The notes below the pieces were generated by a model that saw nothing but the letters and a program-made list of their open reading frames with translations, was not told the DNA's origin and did not search any database. A stretch of 64,000 nt of DNA from Coprinus comatus (Eukaryota; Basidiomycota; Agaricomycetes; Agaricales; Agaricaceae): the NCBI GenBank assembly GCA_034638255.1, contig JAWPGT010000039.1:140048-204047 (forward strand). The letters are read 5' to 3'. This document shows positions 1 to 12,381 of this stretch, one piece after another (the first letter of the stretch is position 1; each line of letters begins with the position of its first letter). A program made the position numbers and the translations under genes.

Positions 1-2708
1 TTGACGAATGAAGTGGAAAATGATGTCTATGTGTTTTGATCTCTTTTCAATGGCAGGATTTTGTGTGATAAAGAGAGAGCCCATATTGTCTCCACAAATA
101 TCCATTGGTTCATTGTTATGTAAACCAAGTTCAGTCATTAGGCTTCTGATCCAGATGGACTGACGACTACAATCGGAAATAGCCATGTACTCAGCCTCTG
201 TGGACGATAATGCAATAGTCTTCTGTGATCGACTGACCCAGGCTACTAGACAGGATGCAACAGTGGATAGATAACCAGTTTGGGATCTTCGAGTAGAAGG
301 ATCACTAGCCCAATCAGAATCACTATAAGCAATGAAGCCCTCATTACCAGCACCATTAAGCATCATTCAATATTCTTGAGTTGCTAAGAGGTATCTGCAA
401 ATGTAGAGAGCTCTACACAAATGTTCTTCAGTAGGGTTGTGTGAATGTTGACTTAGCTTAGTCACAGCAAACAAAATGTCCAGATGCATGCCAATAGCAA
501 TGTACAACAGTGATCCGATCACCTGTTGGTACCTAGAACGGATGGAGGAGTTGATTGGCTTGTCATTGGGAACTGGATAGTACCCTTCTGGCAGCAGAGT
601 TCATGCCAGTTTGGTATCACAGTCAGAGCCAGTGATTTTAAACCTTTCCAGGATCTTCTCTAAATAAGCACATTGATCAAGGTAGATCTTTTGATTAGCC
701 TGATCTCTCCTGATGTGTATACTGAGAAATTCTTTGACTTCTCCAAGGTCGCAGCATTCCCACTTTTTCATGAACTCTCCTTTAAGCTTTTTAAGCAGGG
801 TGGAGTCATTTCCCATAAAAAGTATGTTGTCAACGTACACAACAGCAATGACAAACTTGCCATCTTTTTGACAATATATATAAATACTGAGTTGGTTCAT
901 GGAAGATGCCATCTCCTTCCACCAGGCCAAGCTGGCTTGTTTAAGGCTGTACAATGCACGTCGTAACCTCTACACCATATGTTCTTTGCCCTTAAGTTTG
1001 AAACCTTTGTGTTGATCCATATAGATTTCCTCATCCAGTTTGCCATAGAGATATGCTGTCTTTACATTGACAGATTCAATATCCCAGTCTTCAAGGGCGG
1101 CTAGCCCAAGCAGGATTCGAGCGGACTCATATCTAACTACTGGAGAAAATAGTTCGTCAAAATTGATGCCCTTGATTTGAGAAAATCCTTTAGCAACTAG
1201 TCTAGCACATTTGCAACCGTCACTCTTTTCATTAAAGACCCATCTATTTTTTATGGTTCTTCTTCCTTCTGGAAGTTTCACCAACTTGTAAACTTGTCAC
1301 TTTTTAAGCGCAGCTAGTTCTTCGAGACAAGCTTCATGCCAGTGTTTGCATTCCTCCAGATTCAATTTTACTAGATCATGGAATTGCTCAGGAACTGTTG
1401 TGGAACTTGCCTTGCCCAATAAAAAGTTCATCAATTCTAACCCCCCTTCCTTAGTTATCCATTGAATCTTACAATCTTTGTCTTCTTCCATTGCGTCAGG
1501 GTGTTGTTCCCTCACATATTGCCATGAGGCATCCTCGTGTTGTCTGCGTATTTCATTGTGACGTTCTCAGATTTCTTTGGGTGGAAGTTGATGTGGATTT
1601 GCCAGATTAGGGCGATCTCATTGATTTCGGATTCTAAAATCATATCCATGGAGACAAACTCTCCCCTGGGGTGGTAGAGGTTCATTGTGATTGTAATCTG
1701 GTAGGATTTCAGACAGATGTGTTCTCTCCCCATAAACGTTACCTTCTCTAAATGGAACAAACTTTTCTCTGCCAGAACGGCAAGGTAAAGGTTCAACAGG
1801 TCTAGTTAAGTGTTCAGGTCGTTTAGGTGATGGAGAAATGGGACAGGTGGAGTCAGTCCTAGGAGCAGGGCTTGGACTAGGTTGACGAATTGGTGATCCT
1901 GGATCAGTGTATGATAACTTGTTATCATCATCTTCATCAGATACTTCCTCAACTGTTGGTTTCCTGGGAGTAGGTTTACTCGGACTGGGAATAGGAGGTT
2001 TTTGAGAAGTAGATGGTCCGGGGATCGGACCTTACAGTCTAGGCGTTGGGGTTCTATCACTGTTGTCTTGTTGAGATGTGTCCATAGGATCATCAGGATA
2101 AAGATCAGGTGTAGTATCCTCATCATCTTCATCAGACGCTGGAGGAGGAGGATTTATTTTGGGGTTTTTATTAGAACCGGAGTCCTTACATTTTTCATGA
2201 TCTGGCTTGCATTTGGGATACCAGCCCTTGTCAAAAATAGCTGTTTTTGCAGTATAAATAACATTTCCTTTCTGGTGTTGCATAAACGTAAAGTTAGCGC
2301 CAGCATAACCAAGGAAGATCATTAATTCAGATCTGGGAGATAATTTGTCATCCCTTGATTCCTTTGGAATGAAAATGTAGGTTACACAGCCAAACACGTG
2401 AAGCTCAGATAAATCTGGCTTTTTCCCTGTTACCATTTCCATGGGAGTTTTCCATTCAAGACATTTGATGGGAGTTCTATTATAACAATGAACTGCTGTG
2501 TTAAGGGCAAATTCCCACCAAGAATCTGGTAAGCATGCAGTAAGTCGCATGGCCTGCACCTTTTCCTGAAGTGTGTGGTTCAGTCTTTCTGCTCTACCAT
2601 TCTGCTGGTGTATATGTGGTGCAGACGTCTCATGTACTATCCCTTTTGAGTAAAGGAATTCCTCAAATTTCTTAGAGACATACTCTCCACCATTGTCAGT
2701 CTGGATAC
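1..2708 (-). mobile_element. Ty1/copia remnant 1 (pol, decayed, cut by window edge)
   Basis: Minus-strand pol remnant. From right to left it has integrase core (QTDNGGEY at about 2700, then NGRAERLN and SWWEFALNTA), the Pro/Asp-rich linker, reverse transcriptase (601-1290) and RNase H/tail (1-540). The reading frame is broken many times, for example an Arg codon turned to TGA near 596 and 367, and a Trp codon turned to TAG near 970. The polymerase box reads YVDN instead of YVDD, so it is catalytically dead. Gag, protease and the integrase N-terminus are missing because the LTR of another copia (2709-3132) sits directly in the integrase core. No LTR of its own is in the window; the 3' end lies beyond position 1. 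Confidence 0.9.
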
Positions 2709-3132
2709 TGTTGAAAGCAATATGTAGACAAGTAAAGTGTGTCATTGGGTAGGTACTCACAGTTATATGAGAAGGTGGATAGTGTTGTAGAAGGGCGAGG
2801 AGAGCAAGAAAGGTAGTATAAGAACTGTAGAAATAAAGTACATGATAATGCTCTTTATATCCTCTAATGCTATGGTCCATGCTCACTAATCCTAAGGTCA
2901 TGTGTAACTATGCTTTCTAACATGCATACAAAGCATGGAGGTGAAACACTAATCTACTTAGTAATGAACACTGAGAGATTATTCAGCAATATATAATAAG
3001 TGCTATATATAAGTGTCTATGTCAGTGCTTAGTGAGTGTCTAACCCAGTGCTTAGTAGAGCGGCTAAGTCAGCGCTTAGTGAGCGGCTATGTAAGTGCTT
3101 GGTAAGCAGCTTAATTAGTAATTGCTTCAACA
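2709..3132 (-). repeat. 3' LTR of copia 2
   Basis: 424 bp with matching inverted termini: tgttgaagc at the element-side end (position 3132 leftward) and gctttcaaca at the outer end (2709). The copia tail immediately upstream ends in a purine run, as expected for the plus-strand primer. Related but diverged LTR copies of the same family lie at about 37832-38075 and 47717-47959. A TATA-like atataaag lies on the minus strand near 2855. Confidence 0.8.
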
Positions 3133-4572
3133 CTCCCCTGAACTCGAATGTGGCAGCTAAGTAATAAGCGTGTAATTCAGATCATATTTATTGAGCGCTT
3201 GACAGTACTAAAGGTGGTTGAAGAAAACTCTAAACCATAGTACTTATCACAGAAGTATTCAAACTTCACTCAACTGAGATTCTTTGTGAGAAGATCAGCA
3301 GGGTTTTCAGTACCAGGAATTTTAAATAACTAGATGGTCTTTTCTTCAATACAATGGCAGATAAAGTGGTATTTGATATCAATGTGCTTTGATCATTTTT
3401 CCACAGCTGCATTCTGCGCTAAGAAAATCGAGCCCATATTATCACCACAAATTTCCATAGGTTGACCATTGTGTAGACCCAACTCAGTCAATAAACTCCT
3501 AACCCAAATGGCTTGACAGCTACAATCAGAGAGAGCCATATACTCAGCCTCAGTCGAAGACAAGGCAATAGTCTTCTGCACTTGACTTACCCAAGAAACA
3601 GGGCAGGAGGCAATAGACATCATATACCTAGTCTGTGATTTGCAGTTACTAGGATCACTTGCCCAGTCCAAGTCACTGAAGGTAATACAACCTTCACCTC
3701 CTCCTCCATCAAGTGTTAAACGGTATTCCCAAGTTGCTAAGAGGTAACTACAAATGTATAAACCACACCAGAGGTGTTCCTCAGAAGGGTTATGAGCCTG
3801 TTGACTCAATTTGGTAACTACATAACCAATATCAGGTTGCGTACCAATCATGATGTACAACAGTGATCCAATCACCTATTGGAAACAAGTTTGAATGGTT
3901 GCATTGACAGGAGTGGTATTCAGAACCAGGTGATAACCTTCAGGCAGCAGAGTTCGTGCCGGTTTGGTATCTCGAGATCCACCAGTGATCTTAAATCATT
4001 CAAGGACCTTATCCAGATAATCACACTGATCCAGATAGATCTTCCAATTTGCTCTGTCTCTGCGAATGCACATACCAAGGAATTCTTTCGTCTCCCCTAG
4101 ATTGCGGCATTCCCATCGCTTCATGAATTCTCCTTTCTTCTTTTTCAGAAGGGCAGAATCATTTCCCATGAATAAGACATCATCAACATAAACAATGGCT
4201 ATTACTAGCTTCCCATTCTTATTGCAATGAATGTATACACCAGCATCAGATTTGCATCGACTGAAGCCTAGGTTTTTCATGGAAGTTGCCATTTCCTTCC
4301 ACCAGGCCAGTCTGGCTTGTTTAAGGCCGTACAATGCATGATGTAACCTCCAAACCATTCCCTCCTTTCCCAGCTTCTTGAAACCTTCAGGTTGTTCCAT
4401 GTAGATTTCTTCATCCAGTTTTCCATACAGGTATGCAGTTTTCACATCGACAGACTCAATATTCCAATCCTCTAAAGCCACAAGGCTGAGAAGGATATGA
4501 GCTGACTCATACCAGACCACTGGAGAGAATAACTCATCAAAATTGATACCTTCAACTTGAGAGAAACCTTTT
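3133..4572 (-). pseudogene. Copia 2 pol, 3' half (RT to RNase H)
   Basis: Reads leftward as reverse transcriptase with an intact YVDD box (YVDDVLFMGND, near 4190), then RNase H with SSTEAEYMALSD near 3540, then the usual copia tail motif GTENPADLLTKNL near 3290. Frame breaks occur at 3876-3878 (Gln codon to TAG) and about 3990 (Arg codon to TGA). The start of this half is created by the gypsy LTR at 4573; the upstream coding sequence resumes at 10236. Confidence 0.85.
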
Positions 4573-4876
4573 TGTAAGGGGACCTTCCTCACTGACCCTT
4601 ACACTGACACACCGACTACCGACCAATCCTCCGATGTTCCGACTTCCATCGGAACACCTCCCGACTCCACGCTTTCACGACTTGCCCCCTCACGTGACTC
4701 GTCCCCCATTGTTCCCATTGTCCATGTTACAACATCCCTCTGGACAATAGCTGGTGTCTCTGTTTGTATAGTAGTATATATTGTGTGTAGCCTGTGCGAG
4801 TGAATCCCCAACTCTTTCTCTTTGGATTCCTCACTAGTCGTCAGGCCGTTCGTCGCTGACGTGAGTCACCCTTACA
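4573..4876 (+). repeat. 5' LTR of gypsy A1
   Basis: 304 bp, tgtaagggg to cccttaca. TATA-like tatata at 4775-4780. The stretch aactctttct at 4810-4819, about 30 nt after the TATA, is complementary to the primer site at 4879-4888 and is therefore the likely start of the RNA. Short variant of the LTR; long variants with an extra block of about 60 bp occur at 27547, 40948 and 46002. Confidence 0.9.
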
Positions 4877-4878
4877 GA

Positions 4879-4888
4879 AGAAAGAGTT
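4879..4888 (+). promoter_or_regulatory. Putative self-priming primer-binding site, gypsy A1
   Basis: agaaagagtt, 2 nt after the 5' LTR, is the exact reverse complement of aactctttct at 4810-4819 in the LTR. Tf1-type elements prime reverse transcription with the 5' end of their own RNA, and this arrangement predicts the same. Gypsy A2 has the same site at 32949-32958. That priming actually happens this way is inference. Confidence 0.6.
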
Positions 4889-4983
4889 CTTCAAGAGGCT
4901 AGCATCGCTGGACAGACCAGCCCTGTTTGCCACAACAGAAGACTTCCCACCAACGCACCCCTCTATCCCTCACTTGCTAAACC

Positions 4984-6018
4984 ATGACCAATCCAGCACC
5001 GCCCCAGCCGACTTGGAATGAAATCGTTGAAGGCACCTTCCACGAGCTTTGGGCATCGCTTGATGCTCTACAGCAGCAAGTAGAAGCTACCGAATCCACT
5101 TCCGCCACCACTGCTAATGTACTTGCCACCATCACCACCCAACTCTCCACACTCATTTCGGCCTCTCAGACCACCCCTTCACCTGCTACCCCTGCGACGC
5201 CAACTCCTCCATCTCCCCCCAAACATCCATGGACATTCCGAGGACGAGTCGCTACGCCACCCGATTATGATGGCAACTGCAAGACAGGCCAGGCCTTTCC
5301 TCAACGCCTGTAACCTGTACATCCGACTCTCAGGTGAATTCCAGTTGGACAAAGAAAAGATGCTCTGGGCCATGTCTTACATGAGGAGCGGTCAGGCTGC
5401 TACATGGATAGAAGAGATATTTAGGTTGGAATCACAGGTCGGAAACTTGCCTTTTGAGGATTGGGAGGACTTCAAAACCCAGTTCAAGGCTCGCTTCTTG
5501 CCAATTGACACCGAGTTGGAAGCGGTTATCACATTGGAAGGAGATACTTACTTCCAGAAGGATCGGACTTTGGAGGATTACCTGGACACCTTCAAAGCAC
5601 TCATTTCAGCATCTGGGTACACCGACCGGAAGGTTACTGTTGTCAAGTTTCGTCGAGGTCTTCACACCAACTTGGCTGACTCCATTGCCACTATGACCTT
5701 GGCCGACCCTCCGACTCTGATCCCGATGGCTGGTATCGCACAGCCACCTGCTTTGAAGCTTCCCGACTTGCCAATGTTGCATTCAAGGCAAATCATCACC
5801 CTGTGCCACCGCCAGCTCCCAAACCCATTTTTCACTCCTTCCCAAAACCCCCACCTCATCCAACTCCCCTGATTCCCCTACCGATGTTCGCCCATGTAAT
5901 GCCGATGCCTGGGAACCTGACTCTGATGGACATTGATGTGTCCAAACTTTGTAACCTGACTCCTTCCACCTGCTATCGATGTAAGCAGCCTGGACACATC
6001 AAGGGAGATTGCCCCTGA
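4984..6018 (+). pseudogene. Gypsy A1 gag (two frameshifts)
   Basis: Start MTNPAPPQPTWNEIVEG at 4984, capsid-like retrotransposon gag core (AATWIEEIF, FKTQFKARFLP), and a CCHC zinc knuckle CYRCKQPGHIKGDC ending at a TGA (6016-6018). Compared with the intact 344-codon version in copy A2, A1 has one extra T near 5287 and one missing G near 5701. The coding sequence continues past the TGA (an Arg codon changed to TGA by inference) to a natural-looking gag stop, QDFW then TAA at 6151-6153. Confidence 0.9.
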
Positions 6019-6146
6019 CACTTTGATGTCCGGCTTATGACCTTGGAAGAGAAGGATGAGTTGCTGATGAACCTGTTGGCAGAGAAAGATGTTGCCAACG
6101 TTGGAAGGCAGTCGGAAGGGTCGGTGGAAACAGATACGCAGGATTT

Positions 6147-9100
6147 TTGGTAACTCAATCAGTGGAGGCCACGCCCCGATTGTCTAGTGTTAATAGGTTT
6201 GCTGTACTACCCGTAGAAGAAATAAACAAAACTACTATTTCCCCACCTACACCCAAACCTATAGCCATGTCCAAACCCCGCCGACCTCACTGGGAACGTT
6301 GTTACCTCCCAACCCGGTATGTCATTTCATCCACTACCCCCGCCAACGCCTTGAAACTGCCGATTGACCTTGAAACCACTGACACCGGAGTCCGATTTTC
6401 ATTGGAAGCACTCGTGGACTCTGGTGCCACTGGTATCTTCATTGATCAGGACTTCGCTCGTCAACATAAGCTCACCACTCGCCACCTATCACACCCAATC
6501 CCTGTCTTCAATGTTGACGGCACCTTGAACAAAGCTGGAGAAATCACCAAAGTTGTCAATATGGTTCTCTGATACAAGAATCATTCCGAACGCACAGTCT
6601 TTGCTGTCACCAGCCTCAGAAAGGAGTCTGTTATACTTGGCTATACTTGGCTCTGCGCACACAACCCCGAAGTTGATTGGGTAACAAAGGAAGTCAAAAT
6701 GTCAAGGTGTCCGAGGACTTGCGAAGGTTGCCGACAGGAATACAAGGAGGAGAAGAAGTTCCAGGAGAAGGTGCTAAGGGTCTACACTTCAGGGCCTTTT
6801 CCAGTGCTTGTGGAAGAGGTGAATGAAGAAGAGGATGAAGAGTCGGAAGAAGGAGTTAGTTGGTCAGAATTGGAGGAAGGAGATCGTATTTTTGCTGCCA
6901 TCCCTCGCTCATTGGTTCTCTTGGTTTCGGAACAGATTTCAGCCACTGGTACTCTATTGCAACAACTTGCCGAAGCGCATCAGAAGAATACCACAACTGC
7001 CAACCTCGGTTTCAAGGCTCATATTCCCGACTACCTATACGACTTCGAAACTGTTTTCTCTGAGGCTGCCTTCCAAGAGCTCCCCGAAAATCGGCCTTGG
7101 GATCACACTGTTGAACTCGTCCCAGGTGAAACTGCCAAAACCACCAAGGTCTACCCGATTTCGCCAAAAGAACAAGCTGCACTTGACGAGTTCCTCCAAG
7201 AGAACCTTGCTTCGGGAAGGATTTGCCCCTCAAAGTCGCCAATGGCAGCCCCCATTTTTTTCATTAAAAAGAAGGACAGTTCGCTTTGGTTGGTACAAGA
7301 CTATTGGAACCTCAACGCCATCACAGTGAAGAACAAGTACCCCATCCCACTCATCTCCGAAATTGTTTCGAAACTGCGGGGTGCAAAATACTTCACCAAA
7401 CTTGACATCCGATGGGGCTTCAACAACATCCGTATCAAACCTGGCAATGAGTGGAAGGCCGCTTTCTGAACGAATTGGGGGTTCTTCGAACCTCTAGTGA
7501 TGTTTTTCGGCATGACTAACAGCCCAGCGACCTTCCAGACAGTGATGAACGACATCTTCCATGACCTTATCATGGAAGGAATTGTCATTGTCTACCTCGA
7601 CAATATCCTGATCTTTTTGAAAACCCTGGAGGAACATCGGAAGGCGATCTGACGTGTGATGGAGGTACTCAAGGAACACAAGCTGTACCTCCGACCCGAA
7701 AAATGCGAGTTTGAGAAGCAGAAGATAAAATACTTGGGGTTGATCATTTCGGAGAACTGTGTAGAGATGGATCCAGTGAAGGTTGCAGGAGTTCGTGACT
7801 GGCCGATTCCGAAAAACAAGACGGAAGTTCAGTCTTTCCTTGGGTTTGCCAATTTCTACCAATGTTTTATTCGGGATTTTTCACACATCGGTCGGTCCGC
7901 TCTTTGATTTGACCAAGTCCAGTACACCTTGGAACTGGGGTACTGAACAGCAGGAAGCCTTCGATGCTCTGAAGACAGCCATTACATCAGCACCAATCTT
8001 GTCTTCTCCCGACGACACCGCACCTTACCGAGTAGAGGCCGACAGCTCCAACTTTGCAACTGGAGCTGTCTTGTCGCAGCTTGCATCGAAAGACAACAAG
8101 TGGCACCCCATCGCATTCTACTCAAAATCACTGTCGCCAGTCAAACACAATTATGAGATCCATGACAAAGAGATGTTGGCTATCATCCGATCACTCGAAG
8201 AGTGGAGGCACTTCCTGGAGGGCAGTGAACACAAGGTAGAAATCTGGACTGACCACAAGAACCTCAAGTACTTCATGACTGCGAAGAAACTCAACTGCCG
8301 ACAAGCCCGCTGGTCCCTCTACCTCTCCCGGTTCAACTTCTCACTTCATCACCGACCAGGCCGATCCATGGGCAAACCTGATGCACTCTCCCAACGGGCC
8401 GACCACAGAACTGGCAAGGACGATAATGACAACCTCACTCTCCTCCCTCCATCCCTATTCGCTGTTCGAGCCCTTGAAGGTGTTGTTTTGGTCGGAGAAG
8501 AGCAGGATGTGTTGCAAGAGATCAGACGTGGTAATCAGGATGGTGAACAAGAGGAGGCAGTGGCGAAGGCAGCATGGGAGTTGAAGTTGTCAAAGTCAAA
8601 ATCAGTTAAGAGTTCCAAATGGTCGGAGGATAATGGGTTGCTACTTCATTGAGGTAAAATCTACGTCCCTAACATCCCCGACCTTAGACGTCACATTGTG
8701 GCCCAACACCATGATTCCAAAGTCGGCGGACATGCAGGACGCTGGAAGACCCTTGAACTCGTGGGTCGGAACTACTGGTGGCCTTCTATGTCTTGTTACA
8801 TCGGTCAGTATGCCTCTACTTGTGACTTGTGCTTACGGACAAAGCCCCACCGACACCGACCAGTCGGTGAACTTCACCCACTTCCCATCCCCGATGCCCG
8901 CTGGGACACTATCAGCATTGACTTTGTTGTCGAACTCCCAGAGTCCAACGGTTATGACGCGGTGTTCACAGTTGTCGATTCAGTATCGAAACAAGTTCAT
9001 TTCCTGCCGACCCACACGACTTGCACTGCCGAAGGTGTCGCCCGACTCTTCCTCCACAACATCTGGAAGCTCCATGGCCTACCTCAACATGTTGTCTCCG

Positions 9101-9918
9101 ACTGAGGCCCGCAGTTTGTGTCGGAATTTACCCACGAGTTGTACCAACTCTTAGGCATCAAGGTTGCTGCGACTACGGCTTGGCACCCACAAGCCAACAG
9201 TCAAACCAAATGAGTTAACCAAGAACTCGACCAGTACATCCGAGTCTTTGTTAACCAGCAACAGAATGATTGGTATGACCTTCTCCCACTCGCCGAGTTC
9301 CCAACACAACAATCACGTTCATGCTGCGACCCACCAATTGCCCTTTGTGTTAGACACCGGCCGCGACCCTCACATGGGCTTCGAACCCCGACAACACCCC
9401 TCCCAACTCAAAACAGTCAATGAGTTCAAAACCCGGATGGAGTTGGCACTAGAAGAAGCAAAATCGGCACTGGTGAAGGCAAAGGACGATATGGCAAAGT
9501 ACTACAATCGATGTCAGACCCCTGCCCCCGAGCTCAAGACGGGTGACATGGTTTACCTTGACGCATCGGACATCACAACGAGTCGGCCCTCAAAGAAGTT
9601 TGAGCACACATGGTTAGGTCCTTTCGCCGTCGACCACAAGGTTGGGCCTGGGGCATATTGGCTCAAGCTTCCCCGAAGGTTGTCTCGCCTGCACCTGGTG
9701 TTCAATGTGGTTAAACTCACCCCAGCTCCTGAAGACCCAATCCCTGGTTGGAAGCCGACAAAAATACCGATGCCAATACTGGTGGACAACGAAGAGGAAT
9801 GGGAAGTAGAAGAAATATTGGACAGTAAAGTGCAATGAGGTAAACTCAGATTTCTGATCAAGTGGCAAGACTTCAGCATGGAAGAGAACTCTTGGGAACT
9901 TGCAGCTGACGTCCACAC
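6147..9918 (+). pseudogene. Gypsy A1 pol (protease-RT-RNase H-integrase-chromodomain)
   Basis: Pol lies in the -1 frame relative to gag. Protease VDSGATGIFID near 6418, RT from about 7080 with KLDIRWGFNNIRI, then YLDN (YLDD expected) near 7591, RNase H 7914-8390, integrase zinc region near 8760-8850 and core (FVVELPESNGYDAV, VVSD-stop-GPQF) and a chromodomain piece (IKWQDFSMEENSWE) that runs without a stop into the 3' LTR. In-frame TGA stops lie at 6570, 7467, 7650, 8650, 9103, 9211 and 9836. Gypsy C has Arg at the 9103 and 9211 positions (SDRGPQF, STERFNQ). One-base insertions near 7898 and 9302 are absent from copy A2. Confidence 0.9.
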
Positions 9919-10230
9919 TGTAAGGGGACCTTCGTCACTGACCCTTACACTGACACACCGACACACCGACTACCGACCGATCCTCCAATGTTCCAACTTC
10001 CATCGGAACACCTCCTGACTTCATGCTTTCATGACTTGCCCCCTCACGTGACCCGTCCCCCATTGTTCCCATTGTCCATGTTACAACATCCCTCTGGACA
10101 ATAGCTGGCGTCTCTGTTTGTATAGTAGTATATATTGTGTGTAGCCTGTGCAAGTGAATCCCCAACTCTTTCTCTTTGGATTCCTCACTAGTCGTCAGGC
10201 CGTTCGTCGCCGACTTGAGTTGCCCTTACA
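9919..10230 (+). repeat. 3' LTR of gypsy A1
   Basis: 312 bp, ends tgtaagggg and cccttaca. Contains a short internal duplication (acaccgac twice) lacking in the 5' LTR, and many CA/TG where the 5' LTR has CG. Followed by target duplication ctttt. Confidence 0.9.
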
Positions 10231-10235
10231 CTTTT

Positions 10236-11848
10236 GCCACAAGACAAGCATGTTTCTGGCCATCTCCTTTGACATTAAACACCCATCGGTTCTTGATGGC
10301 CCTTCTTCCTTTTGGAAGTTTAACAAACTCAAAGACTGATCACTTTTTCAACACATCAAGTTCTTCTAAACATGCCTTTAACCAATCATCACAGTCCTTC
10401 GGATCAAGTTTACCAAGATTATGGAATTGAACAGGAACACGCAGATTTTTCTCAGCAGCTTTCACTAATAAAAATTCAATCCATTTAACTCCCCCTTCCT
10501 TGGCAATACACGTTAACTCAGACTCATCCAATTCTTCTGTGTCCATGGGAGGATCAGATTCTGGTTCCTTTTTAGGGTGAATCCAACCAGGACCCTGTCA
10601 ATATTGATCATGCTGCTCTTTGATTTCTCATAAGCACTGATCAACTTCTTCAGGTGGGAGATCTTGTGGTTTAGGCAGCACATTTCTGTTGCACCAATAA
10701 TTACCACAGAGTTGAGTTTGCTCTTGGCGAGGAAGTCCCTCAAAGTCATGTTCATAATCCCTCAATATTTCAGAAGGATGTTTCTTCTCCCTGTAAATGT
10801 TGCCAGGTCTCCTTGGAACCTCACACTGTCGACCAGATTGTCGTGGTAGCAGAGAAACCGGACGGGAGGGAGGCACACTCAAGTCTGCTGAACTAAATGA
10901 AGGAGCAGGAGAAGGAACACACTGAGGTGTACAGATAGGTTCATCTGCATAGCTCAAACCATCACTGTCTTTGTCCTCAGTTTCAACTGTGGGAGATGGA
11001 GATTTTTTGGTTTTGGGAGGAGCTGGCAGAGATGGAGGAGGTGGAGGAATTGAGGGTCGATGTGGATGTGTTGGTGTCCTTGGCCGATTAGGTTGAGGTT
11101 GAGTGTTGCTATAGGGCTCATGGGATTCAGGAGTATGATATTCATCATCATCATCAGAGATATCCAAATCAGACGGAGGAGGATTTTTACGCTCAGAAGT
11201 ATCCTTGCGTTGAGATGTGTCATACTGGCATTTAGGGAACCAGTTTTCGTCGAAGATAGCAGTGGCAGCTCTGAAAATTACATTTCCTTTTTGATGGCAC
11301 ATGAATTTATGGTTTGTACCATCATAACCAATGAAAATCATGGCCTCCAATCTAGGAGAGAGCTTATTGTCTCGAACCTCCTTTGGCAGGTAAACATAAG
11401 CACCACATCTGAACATGTGTAAATAATTCACATTCGGTTTCTTTCCATAAACCATTTCCATGGGAGTTTTCCACTCAAGACATTTGATGGGGGTGCGATT
11501 ATACAAATGTATAGCTGTTTCCACAGCAAATTCCCACCAATTCTCCGGAAGGCAAGCATAAAGTCGCATGGCCTGTGCCTTTTCCTGAATTGTATGATTC
11601 AGTCACTCAGCTCGACCATTCTGCTCATGAATATGAGGAGCAGACGTCTCGTGTACTATTCCATTTGTGCCAAACAATTCCTGTATTTCTTTAGAAATAT
11701 ACTCCCCCCCGTTATCTGTGCAGACACATTTGATCTTTCAACCATTAGATTGATTCTGCACTGTAGCTACAAAATGCTTGAAGGCACTGAGCATTTCAGA
11801 TTTATTGTGTAAGAATACAACCCATGCAAAGGAGGAGTAGTGTAAGGG
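10236..11848 (-). pseudogene. Copia 2 pol, 5' half (integrase core, linker, RT start)
   Basis: Leftward reading: integrase (DDYSSFAWVVF-like segment near 11830, CTDNGGEYISKEIQ near 11690, NRTPIKCLEWKTPMEM near 11490), a Pro/Ser-rich linker (10850-11200), then the RT start KLPKGRRAIKNRWVFN at about 10300. The longest open stretch is 10628-11569. Breaks include stops near 11745 and between 10546 and 10628. The other half is at 3133-4572. Confidence 0.85.
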
Positions 11849-12381
11849 GTGTTGAACTATTATTAGTTCTACAATGACATTCTCTATGGCATTACATCAG
11901 CAAAACGCGCATCTCCTTGGCCAAGCTTAAACCTCCTTAAACCTCCTTGAAAACATTTCCAAGGATGACCAAGGATATATCAAGAATGTAAAAGAATTTT
12001 TATTTTCTCCTTGGAATTACTTAGTCATGCTTGACAAGTCGATTCCAAGCTATTCTAACCAGGGGGTCCTGGTTAGTCACACTTAATTCTACTTAGTTTT
12101 ACCTTATATCTACTTGTACTGCCTTCGAAAATACTTTCTCAAGCTTATAAATCAGGTATATCAGAATATATATATATATATAAAGCAAAATTTCAAGGAC
12201 TCCTAGAGTGTCTCAAATGCATGTAAATGTATATCAACTGAATTATATTATCAGAAGGGAGACAGTAATGTACAAAAATACAAGAGTGATTGTATACAGC
12301 ATAATAGTAGTGTATACTACAGTAATGTACCGAAATAAAGATAAAAAATTACAAGAATATATTCATAATAGGAGAACTTAC
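11849..12381. other. No gene seen; LTR-like, AT-rich stretch
   Basis: Starts tgttgaac exactly where copia 2 breaks off, so it may be the edge of another LTR. It has tandem aaacctcctt, a TATA-like cttataaatc near 12146 and an (AT)n run at about 12163-12181. I found no matching right end and no reading frame with recognisable content. Confidence 0.35.

Larger units (their letters stand above)
4573..10230 (+). mobile_element. Ty3/gypsy element A1, complete but inactive
   Basis: 5.66-kb element with LTRs 4573-4876 and 9919-10230, flanked by the 5-bp target duplication ctttt (4568-4572 and 10231-10235). Order: gag with CCHC knuckle, protease, RT, RNase H, integrase, chromodomain. It carries eight in-frame TGA stops, several one-base frameshifts and a YLDN polymerase box. 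The two LTRs differ at many CpG sites (5' type ccgatgttccg, 3' type ccaatgttcca), and the same unequal pair is found in the inverted copy A2. Confidence 0.95.
2709..11848 (-). mobile_element. Ty1/copia element 2, truncated and interrupted by gypsy A1
   Basis: Minus-strand copia with its 3' LTR at 2709-3132, tail and RNase H, reverse transcriptase up to 4572, then the inserted gypsy element 4573-10230, then the rest of RT, linker and integrase from 10236 to 11848. Removing gypsy A1 plus one copy of ctttt rejoins the sequence for VAKGFSQ exactly, which proves the nesting. The left end is a proper LTR preceded by a purine-rich tract (aggggag). The right end stops inside integrase at 11848, where unrelated sequence starting tgttgaac takes over, so gag, protease and the 5' LTR are gone. 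It inserted into copia remnant 1. Confidence 0.85.

Noticed and set aside
6016..9838. UGA read as a sense codon in gypsy A, since all eight premature stops are TGA
   Set aside because: The residues expected are Arg (CGA), the change fits CpG decay, and ATG18 and the HNH gene in the same window end in TGA stops.
9935..10165. Recurrent ORF of about 70 codons (MGIHLHRLHTIYTTIQ...) at 4599, 9935, 27680, 33026, 41074 and 46028
   Set aside because: It is the antisense of the gypsy A LTR; repetition reflects LTR copies, and there is no sign of an independent gene.
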